Assembly (NCBI GenBank): GCA_051155775.1
Contig: DAXETV010000014.1
Coordinates: forward strand, 62,001-126,000
DNA: 64,000 nt
Source of the DNA: CAYSCZ01 sp051155775
GTDB lineage: Bacteria > Bacteroidota > Bacteroidia > Cytophagales > Cyclobacteriaceae
Direction: 5' to 3'
Below the pieces are notes generated by a model. The model was not told the origin of the DNA. It ran no database searches and saw only the letters and a program-made list of their open reading frames with translations. The position numbers and the translations under genes are program-made. Positions 25,949 through 35,053 of the stretch are shown here, piece by piece; position 1 is the stretch's first letter; every line of letters starts with the position of its first letter.

Positions 25949-26572
25949 ATGATTACTATCATCAACTATGGCTTGGGTAACTCCAGATCAATTCAAAACA
26001 TGCTTAAAAAAATTGGCTATCAGTCGGTAATATCTTCGGAACCTAAAGAAATTGAGAAAGCCCACTTAATCATTCTTCCTGGAGTTGGAGCTTTTGATAC
26101 TGGTATATACTATTTAAATAAACTTGCGCTAAGAGAAGTACTAGATAAAAAAGTGTTACATGAAAAAACCCCTATTATTGGGATTTGCTTAGGGATGCAA
26201 TTACTTACAAAAAACAGTGAGGAAGGATCGCTTGAAGGTTTAGGGTATATTGATGCTAATACGAAAAAGTTTCAGTTTGCGAAAAATGAACTTCCAGTTC
26301 CTCATATGGGCTGGAATATCGTAAACATTGAAAAACAAACAAAGCTTTTTTCATCCACTGATAAAGAAAACAGGTTTTATTTTGTTCATTCATATTTTGT
26401 TGATTGTAGAAATGAAGAAGACATACTTACTACAACACCTTATGGTTCGAGGTTCGTTTCCTCCTTTAGCAGGGACAATGTTATAGGATTTCAGTTCCAT
26501 CCTGAAAAAAGCCATAAATTTGGAATGCACTTATTAAATAATCTGATGGAGTCATTTCATGCTAAAGTGTAG
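25949..26572 (+). CDS. hisH: HisH-type glutamine amidotransferase subunit (acetamidino module)
   Basis: This class I glutaminase (207 aa) has Cys80 in PIIGICLGMQLL, and His184 and Glu186 in FQFHPEKSHKFG, so the triad is complete. HisH subunits release ammonia from glutamine and pass it through a partner TIM barrel. The partner gene hisF2 overlaps by 14 bp, and a WbpG/PseA-like gene follows; there are no histidine-synthesis genes around. The set matches the HisH2-HisF2-WbpG system for acetamidino sugars in Pseudomonas LPS. Ammonia supply to sugar amidination is the likely role, rather than histidine synthesis. Confidence 0.88.
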   Translation: MITIINYGLGNSRSIQNMLKKIGYQSVISSEPKEIEKAHLIILPGVGAFDTGIYYLNKLALREVLDKKVLHEKTPIIGICLGMQLLTKNSEEGSLEGLGYIDANTKKFQFAKNELPVPHMGWNIVNIEKQTKLFSSTDKENRFYFVHSYFVDCRNEEDILTTTPYGSRFVSSFSRDNVIGFQFHPEKSHKFGMHLLNNLMESFHAKV

Positions 26573-27326
26573 AGTCGTACCAATATTGCTAAATAAAGAT
26601 GGTGGATTATATAAAACCATCCAGTTTAAAAACCCAAAATATGTCGGAGATCCACTCAACGCTATTAGAATATTTAATGAAAAAGAAGTTGATGAACTAA
26701 TCTTTCTTGATATTCAAGCCACCAAGAACTCAGTAGAACCGAATTATAATTTGATTGAGAATATTGCATCCGAATGTTTTATGCCACTAACCTATGGTGG
26801 TGGAATTAGAAATTTAGAACAAGCAAAAAAGATTTTTGAGCTTGGGATTGAAAAAATATCTTTAAACAACTCCTCATTAAAAAGTTTGACAATAATTGAA
26901 GAATTATCAGCTTATTATGGTAGCCAAAGTATAATTTCGTCTATAGATATTAAAAAAAACCTATTTGGTAAATACCAGGTATTTGACCATAAAAATAAAA
27001 AGTCACTTAAAATTGATGCAATTGAATTTATCAAGAATGTTCAAAATGCAGGTGCAGGAGAAGTTTTAGTAACGTCTGTTGATAAGGAGGGCACAATGGA
27101 AGGTTTTGATATTAATCTATTCAAGCTACTTTATGATAATGTAAATATACCAATGATAGTGCACGGAGGCTTAGGTAATCTAGATCACCTAAACGAGATA
27201 TACAAACATGTAAAAGTCTCAGCGATTGCAGCAGGTAGTTTTTTTGTATTTCAAGGAAAGCACCGTGCGGTTTTAGTTAGCTATCCAAAGTATGAGAAAT
27301 TAAGATCAATATTTGGCGATGAATAA
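26559..27326 (+). CDS. hisF2: HisF2/AglZ-like acetamidino modification protein
   Basis: This is a HisF-like (beta/alpha)8 barrel of 255 aa whose N-terminus aligns residue by residue with HisF. In true HisF the catalytic Asp11 lies in CLDVKDG; here the segment is ILLNKDG, so position 11 is Leu. Asp130 (SSIDIKK) is kept. Loss of Asp11 argues against cyclase activity in histidine synthesis and fits a barrel that only channels ammonia, as in HisF2 of Pseudomonas. HGGLGNLDH and AAGSFFVF bind phosphate in the family. It overlaps hisH by 14 bp and the amidotransferase gene by 8 bp. Confidence 0.88.
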   Translation: MLKCRVVPILLNKDGGLYKTIQFKNPKYVGDPLNAIRIFNEKEVDELIFLDIQATKNSVEPNYNLIENIASECFMPLTYGGGIRNLEQAKKIFELGIEKISLNNSSLKSLTIIEELSAYYGSQSIISSIDIKKNLFGKYQVFDHKNKKSLKIDAIEFIKNVQNAGAGEVLVTSVDKEGTMEGFDINLFKLLYDNVNIPMIVHGGLGNLDHLNEIYKHVKVSAIAAGSFFVFQGKHRAVLVSYPKYEKLRSIFGDE

Positions 27327-28437
27327 TATAGATGTACAAAAGACATGTAGGAGGTGCGTTATGGACACTACTGCTGAGGACATTGTTTTTGATGAAAAAG
27401 GTATTTGTAATTATTGTAGTGATTTTATTCAAAACTTTGAACTAGTAAAAAAAACATGTTCAAATCTTGATGAATTAGTAAACAATATTAAAAGAGCTGG
27501 AAGAAATAAAGAATATGATTGCGTTATCGGTATTAGTGGAGGTTTGGATAGTTCTTATCTTTTGCATCTGGCTAAGGAATGGGGATTAAGACCCCTTGCA
27601 ACCCACATGGACAATGGATGGGACACAGAATTGGCATCTAGCAATATTTCAAACCTGGTAAATAAACTTGATGTTGATCTATATACTCATGTGATAGATT
27701 GGAACGAATATAAACAGCTAATGCATGCTTTCTTAAAGGCACAAGTCATTGATATTGAGCTGCTCTATGACAATGCATTAATAGGAGTCAATTATGGACA
27801 AGCTAGAAAGTATAATATTAAATACCTGCTTACCGGCACAAACTACGCAACTGAAGGAATTCCATTACCTAAAAGTTGGAGATGGAAAAAAATAGACGGA
27901 AAAAATATTAGATCAATAAATAAAAAATATGGAAATAAAAAAATAAAAAGTTTTCCGATCTATACATTATGGAATTTTTTGGAAGATGAGTTTATTCATA
28001 GAATAAAAAAAATGATGCCCCTTAACTATGTGGATTACCGCAAAGAGGAGGCACTAAAAATATTAAAAGAAAAATATGATTACAAGCCTTATCCATATAA
28101 GCACTACGAGTCCGTTTTCACACGCTTCTATCAAGGATATATTTTGCCTGAAAAATGGGGTATAGATAAAAGAAAACTACACCTGTCTAACTTAATCATG
28201 ACCAATCAAATTAGCAGAGCGGAGGCCTTGGATGATTTAACCTCGATACCCTACAATACTTTGGAAGAGCTCGAAGAAGATAAAGAATATGTTTGCAAAA
28301 AACTAGACATAAGCCATAAACAACTTGATGATTACATTAGCGCTCCTGGTAAAAACCATGATGAATATGGATCAGATGTCAGACTACATAATGATCTGGT
28401 TAAGCTATATTATTATTTTTTTGGACGTGATAAATGA
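27319..28437 (+). CDS. N-acetyl sugar amidotransferase, WbpG/PseA-like
   Basis: The protein (372 aa from the ATG at 27319) has two Cys pairs at 10/13 and 30/33 (TCRRCVMDTT; GICNYC), probably binding zinc. An ATP-pyrophosphatase PP-loop SGGLDSS lies at residues 73-79. TGTNYATEG and a YPYKHYESVFTRFYQGYILP segment also fit the family. These enzymes adenylate an N-acetyl group and replace its oxygen with ammonia from HisH/HisF2, giving an acetamidino group. Known substrates are a diacetamido-uronic acid (WbpG) or pseudaminic/legionaminic acid (PseA). Both types of precursor pathway flank this gene, so the substrate is open. An earlier TTG (27313) is unlikely. Confidence 0.88.
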   Translation: MNNIDVQKTCRRCVMDTTAEDIVFDEKGICNYCSDFIQNFELVKKTCSNLDELVNNIKRAGRNKEYDCVIGISGGLDSSYLLHLAKEWGLRPLATHMDNGWDTELASSNISNLVNKLDVDLYTHVIDWNEYKQLMHAFLKAQVIDIELLYDNALIGVNYGQARKYNIKYLLTGTNYATEGIPLPKSWRWKKIDGKNIRSINKKYGNKKIKSFPIYTLWNFLEDEFIHRIKKMMPLNYVDYRKEEALKILKEKYDYKPYPYKHYESVFTRFYQGYILPEKWGIDKRKLHLSNLIMTNQISRAEALDDLTSIPYNTLEELEEDKEYVCKKLDISHKQLDDYISAPGKNHDEYGSDVRLHNDLVKLYYYFFGRDK

Positions 28438-28576
28438 GCAATCAAGTAATAATTCATCGCACCTGCCTTTTATTTCTTCATCTAATAAATATATACTCAT
28501 ATTGTAGGATAATCCTTATTTTGAATTTCTTTAGAAAATAGTATTTGTATCCTAAATAAAGGCTAAGTTTCTTTAA

Positions 28577-29869
28577 ATGCCTAATCTTCAAAAATTGAAC
28601 AATAAAATTTTAGTAATCACCTATTATTGGTTTCCCTATTCCGGAACCGGAGTATACAGGATTTCTAAATTCGTAAAATATCTGAAAAGACTAGGCTGGA
28701 ACCCTATCATACTTACAACCGACAATGCTTCCTCGCAATTTGAAGAAAATATACCTGATGAATTCGATGACCTGGTTGTTTATAGAACAAATGCCTTAGA
28801 TCCTACTACTTTTCTATTCCAATCTAATAGTAAAAAACAACTGAATCCTTCCACGCTTATATCACAAAATACCTCGCCAAAAAAAATTTTATACAATTGG
28901 ATCAGGTTAAACCTTTTTATACCAGATGCTAAACTCTTCTGGCAGATAACTGCAATTCCAAAAGGAAAGAAAATTATCAGGAAACATAAACCAAAAATTA
29001 TTTTTTCAACCTCTCCGCCACCTACTACTAATTTAATTGCCTTAAAATTATCGAAATGGTCTAAACTCCCGTGGGTAGCGGATTTTAGGGATCCCTGGAC
29101 AAATATTTACTATTATGATTATGCTAAACCTTCAAGTTGGTCGAAAAAAATAAACCAAGCACTGGAGAAAAAAGTGCTCCAAAGTGCTGATAGTCTTACT
29201 GTAGTTAATAACGGATTTTTTAGTGACGATACACCGCCTATTAAAGAAATAAAAATAACCAATGGCTTTGATAAAGAAGATATTGTTGTGGGTAGTACCA
29301 TTGAAAAATCAAATGACAAATTCGTAATAAGATATATGGGCAGCTTCAAGCCTCATCAATACGCGGAAAATTTCTTCTGCGCGATTCAATCTATTGAGAA
29401 TGAATATAATCTTCAATTAAAACTAAGTCTTGAATTTTATGGATATGCTGAATACACAATTAAAGAAACCATATCAAAATATAATATTGATGTTATATTT
29501 CATCCTTTTGTAGTAAGAAATGAGGCACTAAAATTAATGCAATCAGCAGATTTGCTTTTAATGATTATTGGTAAAAGTAAATTGAGTAAAATTGGCCTCT
29601 CAACAAAAATATTTGAGTATTTGATGGCTGGAGTGCCAATATTAGGATTAGGCGACGAAGACGGAGATGCTGCAAAAATACTAAATGAAACAAAAGCAGG
29701 AAAAATGTTTAATTATTCAAAGAAGCATGAAATAGAAAAATATTTGGTTGATACAATTTATGCAAAAATGGAAAATCACCCTTTAAACGCCAACAGGCAG
29801 AAAATAGATAAATATGATTTTGCAACATTAACGCTCAAACTTAACGAGGTCTTAAAAAAATATTTATGA
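28577..29869 (+). CDS. GT-B (GT4-like) glycosyltransferase
   Basis: This is a 430-aa GT-B enzyme. The N-terminal acceptor half starts KILVITYYWFPYSGTGVYRISKFVKYL. The C-terminal donor half carries IRYMGSFKPHQY, NIDVIFHPFVVRNEALKLMQSADLLLMI (split) and STKIFEYLMAGVPILGLGDEDG, the conserved E-x7-E-like nucleotide-sugar site. It transfers a sugar in glycan assembly at the cytoplasmic membrane. It starts 139 bp after the amidotransferase stop, a gap where I see no clear promoter, and overlaps the PIG-L gene by 4 bp. Confidence 0.85.
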   Translation: MPNLQKLNNKILVITYYWFPYSGTGVYRISKFVKYLKRLGWNPIILTTDNASSQFEENIPDEFDDLVVYRTNALDPTTFLFQSNSKKQLNPSTLISQNTSPKKILYNWIRLNLFIPDAKLFWQITAIPKGKKIIRKHKPKIIFSTSPPPTTNLIALKLSKWSKLPWVADFRDPWTNIYYYDYAKPSSWSKKINQALEKKVLQSADSLTVVNNGFFSDDTPPIKEIKITNGFDKEDIVVGSTIEKSNDKFVIRYMGSFKPHQYAENFFCAIQSIENEYNLQLKLSLEFYGYAEYTIKETISKYNIDVIFHPFVVRNEALKLMQSADLLLMIIGKSKLSKIGLSTKIFEYLMAGVPILGLGDEDGDAAKILNETKAGKMFNYSKKHEIEKYLVDTIYAKMENHPLNANRQKIDKYDFATLTLKLNEVLKKYL

Positions 29870-30492
29870 TTAATAAAGTGCTTGTAATAGGCCCTCATAC
29901 TGATGATTGTGAATTTGGTTGCGGAGGCACAATTTCAAGATATAGTGAAGAGGGAAAGGAAATTTTTTATGCAACATTTTCAAATGCAGAAGAATCCATA
30001 CCAGAGGGTCTTCCCAAAGATATTACACGTAATGAGGTTAAAAAATCTTGTGAAGTGCTTGATATTCCCAAGAATAATATTTTTAATTTCAATTTCCCGG
30101 TGAGAAAATTTCCTCATTTCCGACAAGAAATACTAGAGGAACTTGTAAAAATGAATAGGGACCTAGACCCTGATTTAATTTTATCACCATCCAGTCATGA
30201 CGTACATCAGGATCATAATACAATATACAATGAATGCGTTAGGGCATTTAAATTCAAATCTATGCTTGGCTATGAAATGCCCTGGAACAATCTACAGTTT
30301 TCTAATACTGCATTTATCGATTTAGAAAAACATCATGTTGAAAAAAAAGCAGAAGCCATTATGTGTTTTGAATCCCAAAAAGGGAAAAGATACACAAACA
30401 AAGAATATATTTTGGGGTTAGCAATGACCAGAGGTGTACAAGTCAGAAAAAATTATGCAGAAGCTTTTGAAATAATAAGATGGATCATGTAA
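29866..30492 (+). CDS. PIG-L/LmbE family N-deacetylase
   Basis: The 208-aa protein has the metal-binding PHTDDCEFGCGG near residue 10 and HDVHQDHN near residue 105, the PHxDDxE and HxxH marks of PIG-L/LmbE zinc deacetylases. These remove acetyl from GlcNAc-like sugars. In this operon it may expose an amino group on the glycan before another modification. It overlaps the glycosyltransferase gene (ATGA) and the sulfotransferase gene (13 bp). Confidence 0.88.
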   Translation: MINKVLVIGPHTDDCEFGCGGTISRYSEEGKEIFYATFSNAEESIPEGLPKDITRNEVKKSCEVLDIPKNNIFNFNFPVRKFPHFRQEILEELVKMNRDLDPDLILSPSSHDVHQDHNTIYNECVRAFKFKSMLGYEMPWNNLQFSNTAFIDLEKHHVEKKAEAIMCFESQKGKRYTNKEYILGLAMTRGVQVRKNYAEAFEIIRWIM

Positions 30493-31484
30493 GTCAAGAG
30501 TCCTTGAATGATTTGAACCTTAAAAGGAAGGCTGGATATAAAAAAGAAGAGAAATCTGAAAATTTCCTAAAAGATCTTAACTATTATCTGCATGAGAAAG
30601 AGATCTCAGAGTATCAGGAATTTAGTATAGATCATCCTTTTCTTTTTATTTTTGGATTGCCAAGGTCAGGCACTACCATTATTAGTCAGATAATCAGTCA
30701 GGGATTAAAAAATGGTTATATCAATAATATCGCAGCAAGGTTTTTTTTGGCGCCTGTTCATGGAGTAAGACTTTCTAATGAGATCATAAGAAATAATCAA
30801 ATTTCCATGTTTGAATCTGACTATGCCAGAACTAATAATATCCGGGATATACATGAATTTGGGTATTTCTGGAGATATTGGCTTAAGAAAAATACTATTC
30901 AGGAAATACTTGACTACAAAGAAATAGAGCGTGAGATAAATTGGAAAATGCTTAGAAAAGTGCTTTCAAATATTCAGCATGAATTCGATAGGCCAATGGT
31001 CTTTAAAAACATTTTCGGTGCTTATCATATTGACAGGTTTATCCAATCAATCCCAAAAGTATTATTCATTTATATCGAAAGAAATGAAGCCGATGTAGCC
31101 AAATCAATACTTGAAGCCAGAAAAAAACATTATGAAAGTATTAATACATGGTGGTCAACTATACCACTAGAATATAATGATTTAAAAAATCTTAATCCTT
31201 ATAAACAGATTGCCGGTCAGGTATATTACTTAAAAAAATTCTATAACCATCAGTATGATATTTTTAGTCATCATATTTTGAAAGTTCATTACGATAATCT
31301 AATAAAAAATCCTAATGATGTAATCGATTCAGTAATTGAAAGAGTAAAAGATTTGTTCAATTATAACCTAGATAAAAGTGGAATCGCATTCCCTAATTTT
31401 GAAATTAGACATTATGATGATGATCCAGAAAAAAAAAGGTTCAAGGAGTTGATAAATAGTTTTAGAATAAGAGATATTGGTTAA
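30480..31484 (+). CDS. Sulfotransferase family protein
   Basis: This is a 334-aa cytosolic-type sulfotransferase with the PAPS 5'-phosphosulfate loop FGLPRSGTTIISQII near residue 60 and the 3'-phosphate segment KVLFIYIERNEADVAKSIL near 200. It likely sulfates a sugar of the surface glycan. PAPS supply genes are not in the window. It ends the plus-strand operon and overlaps the convergent WbqC-like gene by 4 bp at the 3' end. Confidence 0.82.
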   Translation: MDHVSQESLNDLNLKRKAGYKKEEKSENFLKDLNYYLHEKEISEYQEFSIDHPFLFIFGLPRSGTTIISQIISQGLKNGYINNIAARFFLAPVHGVRLSNEIIRNNQISMFESDYARTNNIRDIHEFGYFWRYWLKKNTIQEILDYKEIEREINWKMLRKVLSNIQHEFDRPMVFKNIFGAYHIDRFIQSIPKVLFIYIERNEADVAKSILEARKKHYESINTWWSTIPLEYNDLKNLNPYKQIAGQVYYLKKFYNHQYDIFSHHILKVHYDNLIKNPNDVIDSVIERVKDLFNYNLDKSGIAFPNFEIRHYDDDPEKKRFKELINSFRIRDIG

Positions 31485-32173
31485 TTATCACTATTCGTTA
31501 AAAATTTCTTTCCTTCAGCTCCTTCGTTAAAAATCAAATCAATTATTGATAAATTTTTTTCAAAATCCCCCCATAGTTGATTGTAAGTTGGATGATTAAA
31601 AGAGGAGTAAACTAGCTTAATGCCATTTTTATGAAATAATTGTTCATCCTGATAGTCACCTCCGCCAAATCCCGAGTAGTAGGCATCAGCACCTAAAGAT
31701 TTACAAGCAGCAATTAATCGCTCTGTAGCATCATCAAATTCTTCAATAATTTCGGATGCCAACATAATTTTCCCACCCATGTTGAACTCTTGAGCTACCC
31801 ATATTATAAGTTCTTTATTCAATTCAGATAATAAACTGGGATGACGACCTAGTATATCACAAAATGGATCAAAATAAACATCAAAATATTTAGACTTCTT
31901 ATAGTTTTGTTCGACTGATTTGATAATTTTTGACAAGCTTTTCTCGGGATTAACTATTTCTGTTTCAAAAATATATTGTTTCGATTTACCTGATTGTTTT
32001 ACCGGTATCGTAAGCCAATTTACTCCTTGAGGTGTTTTAATTCTATTTCTATTTATAAAACTATTTTTGGTGTATTGTACATTATCCAATAATACGAATG
32101 TATCCGACTTAGATATTTTATAGAAATAGCCAATCCATGGAATGAAATTAGGCTGATGAATAGATACTGTCAT
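31481..32173 (-). CDS. WbqC family protein
   Basis: This 230-aa protein opens with VSIHQPNFIPWIGYFYKI and LLDNVQYTKNSFINRNRIKTP, split here, the signature of the WbqC family (a SPOUT-like/hypothetical group found in O-antigen loci). GWGNW-like C-terminal pieces are replaced by YYSGFGGGDYQDEQLFHKNGIKLVY. Biochemical function is not established; an acyl/aminoacyl transfer to a sugar has been suggested for relatives. It leads toward the WbpB gene with a 56-bp gap and shares its strand with the Wbp trio. Confidence 0.8.
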   Translation of the reverse strand: MTVSIHQPNFIPWIGYFYKISKSDTFVLLDNVQYTKNSFINRNRIKTPQGVNWLTIPVKQSGKSKQYIFETEIVNPEKSLSKIIKSVEQNYKKSKYFDVYFDPFCDILGRHPSLLSELNKELIIWVAQEFNMGGKIMLASEIIEEFDDATERLIAACKSLGADAYYSGFGGGDYQDEQLFHKNGIKLVYSSFNHPTYNQLWGDFEKNLSIIDLIFNEGAEGKKFLTNSDN

Positions 32174-32229
32174 TCAACAATATATTTTTTATAATAAATT
32201 TTAATTTTTCTCAATAAGAATAGGTTAGT

Positions 32230-33219
32230 TCAAAACAATTTATTGTTTTTTCTAAACGGATGCTTCTCCAAAGGCTTCTTCGCAAAAGGGTGGTATTCAC
32301 CCGAGAGTCCTTTAGGTTTCTGATTACGAATGACATGAACGATCTCAATTGATGGCCTTACCTCATTGATCTTAAATCCTTTTCCCTCCAAAATTCTCTT
32401 ATAACTCTTGGTATGTAGCTCCGTGAACCCCTGACTGAATTCAATCTCCTCATTTTCAATTGTAATTGAACGATAAGTTCTTTGTCCGGAATTTTTTGCT
32501 TCTTCCGGTAAAGTATTACTGTTAATGCTCAAAAACCATCTTATTCTAGCCTGGGAAAGTTCCAAATAGCCGCTTGCACGATCATGTTCATGGATATGTA
32601 CTTCATTGATTTTTACAGCTCCAAAAATCCAGGTAAGCATATCAAAAAAATGAACACCAATATTGGTAGCAATACCTCCTGACTTTCCTATTTCTCCCTT
32701 CCATGATGTATAGTACCATAGTCCCCGACTTGTGATATAGGTCAGATCAATATCATACACCTTGTCACGAGGCCCTGTTTCTATCTTTTTCTTAAGCTCA
32801 ACAATCTTTTCATGTAATCTTAACTGCAAAATATTGTAAATGGAGCTGTCTGCTTCATTCTCCAGTTTTTCAAGTGCGTCAATATTCCAGGGATTTAATA
32901 CCAGTGGTTTTTCACAAATGGCATGGGCAGCATTGCGTAATGCCATTCTAATATGAAAATCATGTAAATAATTGGGTGAGCAGATACTAATGTATTCAAC
33001 TGGATTATTCTTTTCTAATCGCAACTTCTCAATATGCCTGTCAAACCGCTCCAACTCTGTAAAGAAGCTAGCGTTTGGAAAATAACTATCAATAATCCCC
33101 ACACTATCAAACTTATCTGAAGCTGCCACCAGGTCATTGCCAGTATCTTTTATCGCCTTGAGATGACGAGGCGCAATGAAGCCCGCAGCTCCGATCAATG
33201 CAAATCTTTTATTACTCAT
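32230..33219 (-). CDS. UDP-GlcNAc uronate 3-dehydrogenase, WbpB/WlbA-like (Gfo/Idh/MocA)
   Basis: This NAD-dependent oxidoreductase (329 aa) has the Rossmann segment FALIGAAGFIAPRHLKAI. GIIDSYFPNASFFTELERFDR is typical of WbpB. The EKP motif is AICEKPLVLNP and the C-terminal region has TNIGVHFFDML. WbpB oxidises the 3-OH of UDP-GlcNAcA for later amination. The neighbours WbpD and WbpE overlap or abut, which supports the same pathway. WbpA (6-dehydrogenase) and WbpI (2-epimerase) are not seen in this window. Confidence 0.88.
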   Translation of the reverse strand: MSNKRFALIGAAGFIAPRHLKAIKDTGNDLVAASDKFDSVGIIDSYFPNASFFTELERFDRHIEKLRLEKNNPVEYISICSPNYLHDFHIRMALRNAAHAICEKPLVLNPWNIDALEKLENEADSSIYNILQLRLHEKIVELKKKIETGPRDKVYDIDLTYITSRGLWYYTSWKGEIGKSGGIATNIGVHFFDMLTWIFGAVKINEVHIHEHDRASGYLELSQARIRWFLSINSNTLPEEAKNSGQRTYRSITIENEEIEFSQGFTELHTKSYKRILEGKGFKINEVRPSIEIVHVIRNQKPKGLSGEYHPFAKKPLEKHPFRKNNKLF

Positions 33220-33788
33220 ATTTTTACTACATTATCATCTTTTAAAATATATTGCTCACCTGAAATATCGCAAAATGCGATTGATTCATGATTAAAATTC
33301 AGCCGCACTCCCCTTTCACTCATCCAACCAATAGGCCTTCCTGGATTGCCTACGATAAGAGTATATGGTTTTACATCCTTGATAACAACGGCACCTGCTC
33401 CAATAAATGAGTATTTTCCCAAGGTGATACCACAGACAATAGTGGCGTTGGCACCTATGCTAACGCCTTCTTTTACAATCGTCTTTTGATATTCATCTTT
33501 TCTTATGACTTCGCTTCTTGGGTTTATAACATTTGTAAAAACAGCAGATGGCCCCAAAAAAACATTATCCTCACAAATTACGCCCGTATAAATTGAAACG
33601 TTGTTTTGTACTTTTACATTGTCACCCAATATAACATCCGGTGATACCACAACATTCTGCCCAATATTACAATTATTCCCAATAACTGCACGCTTCATAA
33701 TATGTGAAAAATGCCAAATCTTTGTTCCGGTACCTATTGAACACCCTTCATCAGCATATGAAGATTCATGAATAAAATAGTCTGCCAT
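33216..33788 (-). CDS. N-acetyltransferase, WbpD/WlbB-like hexapeptide protein
   Basis: This is a 190-aa left-handed beta-helix enzyme with repeated hexapeptides (GTGTKIWHFSHI; NCNIGQNVVVSPDVILGDNVKVQNNVSIYTGV, split; LGPSAVFTNVINPRS). KDVKPYTLIVGNPGRPIGWMS is the conserved C-terminal part. WbpD acetylates the 3-amino group of UDP-GlcNAc(3N)A with acetyl-CoA. It overlaps WbpB by 4 bp and shares one base with WbpE. Confidence 0.9.
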   Translation of the reverse strand: MADYFIHESSYADEGCSIGTGTKIWHFSHIMKRAVIGNNCNIGQNVVVSPDVILGDNVKVQNNVSIYTGVICEDNVFLGPSAVFTNVINPRSEVIRKDEYQKTIVKEGVSIGANATIVCGITLGKYSFIGAGAVVIKDVKPYTLIVGNPGRPIGWMSERGVRLNFNHESIAFCDISGEQYILKDDNVVKI

Positions 33789-34927
33789 TATAAATATTGC
33801 TTTATTTTATTACAGATATATTCTTGTTGACCTGCTGTTAATTCAGTGTGCATTGGGATGGATAGAACTTTGTTAGATATACTTTCACTCACTTGTAGGT
33901 CTTCAGGGTTATGACTCACTGTCCTGTAAGCTTCTTGTTTGTGAATTGGAAGCGGGTAATAAATCATAGCAGGAATGCCTGCTTCAGCTAATTTTTCTTT
34001 AATGAGGCTTCTCTGTCCGGCATCCTTAAATTTTATTGTATACTGATGAAATACATGTTCGCTCATTGAATATCTTTTTGGAATTTCAATATCAATACCT
34101 TCAAATAGCTGATCGTAAATATTTGCAGCCTGTTGTCTGGCTTGTATGAAATCATCCAGGTATCTTAGTTTTACACGCAATATGGATGCCTGCAATGTAT
34201 CAAGTCTGGAATTGACACCTATATATTTAAAATAGTATTTTTTATTCTGACCATGATTCGCAATAATCCTAATTTTAGACGCTAACTCATCATTGTTGCA
34301 AAAAATCGCTCCTCCATCACCGAAACATCCCAAATTCTTTGATGGAAAAAACGACGTACAACCAATATCTCCCATAGTACCTGATCTCTTAATTTTACCA
34401 TCAGCAAAATAATACCTGGCACCAATAGATTGTGCTGAATCTTCAATCAACTTTATACCATAGGATTCGCATAAGGAAACTAATTTATCCATATTGGCAT
34501 TCTGGCCAAATAGGTGAACTACAATAATGGCTTTTGTTCTGTAACTTATGGCGTTAATAATTTTTTCAGTATCAATATTAAAATCACCGGCATCAATATC
34601 CACTAAAACAGGACTTGCCCCTAATAATTTGATGACCTCAGCACTTGAGATATAAGTAAAAGCAGGAACTATGACCTCGTCACCAGGCCCGATTTCAAGT
34701 GCCATAAGTGCAAGTTGAAGCGCATCAGTACCATTCGCACATGAAATTACGTTTTGCACTTCACAATATTTACTCAACTCATTTTCAAAGTTTTTAACCT
34801 CGTTCCCACCTATAAATCGTGATGAGTTTAAAACCCTTTGTATAGCATCATCAATATCGCCTTTAATCCTCTCATATTGTGTGCTTAAATCAACCATCTG
34901 TATTGATTTTTCCATTATTATTTGCAT
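33788..34927 (-). CDS. Sugar aminotransferase, WbpE/WlbC-like (DegT family)
   Basis: This PLP enzyme of 379 aa has ANGTDALQLALMALEIGPGDEVIVPAFTY (split), HLFGQNANMDKL, EDSAQSIGA and the lysine in TSFFPSKNLGCFGDGG. It places an amino group at C3 of the WbpB product, with glutamate as donor. It is the first gene of the minus-strand Wbp unit. A second ATG five codons in (34915) begins at MEKSIQMVDL, which fits the family start just as well. Confidence 0.88.
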   Translation of the reverse strand: MQIIMEKSIQMVDLSTQYERIKGDIDDAIQRVLNSSRFIGGNEVKNFENELSKYCEVQNVISCANGTDALQLALMALEIGPGDEVIVPAFTYISSAEVIKLLGASPVLVDIDAGDFNIDTEKIINAISYRTKAIIVVHLFGQNANMDKLVSLCESYGIKLIEDSAQSIGARYYFADGKIKRSGTMGDIGCTSFFPSKNLGCFGDGGAIFCNNDELASKIRIIANHGQNKKYYFKYIGVNSRLDTLQASILRVKLRYLDDFIQARQQAANIYDQLFEGIDIEIPKRYSMSEHVFHQYTIKFKDAGQRSLIKEKLAEAGIPAMIYYPLPIHKQEAYRTVSHNPEDLQVSESISNKVLSIPMHTELTAGQQEYICNKIKQYL

Positions 34928-35025
34928 TTAGACGAAATTCCCGCAAGTTGGGTCGGAATATTGTCATAATAAAATTTTATTTCGTTTTATATGGAATGAT
35001 ATATCATTCGAATAATGTAAGGCTA

Positions 35026-35033
35026 TACATTTG
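35026..35033 (+). promoter_or_regulatory. TAnnTTTG -7 box ahead of pfkA
   Basis: TACATTTG is a perfect match to TAnnTTTG and lies 20 nt before the pfkA ATG. The best -33 candidate (TTCG near 35007) is weak and a little close. Confidence 0.48.
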
Positions 35034-35053
35034 CATCTAATTGTACTTAAGTC

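Noticed and set aside
25949..27326. Histidine biosynthesis genes hisH and hisF
   Set aside because: The HisF-like protein lacks Asp11 and the next gene is a sugar amidotransferase; no other his gene is nearby.
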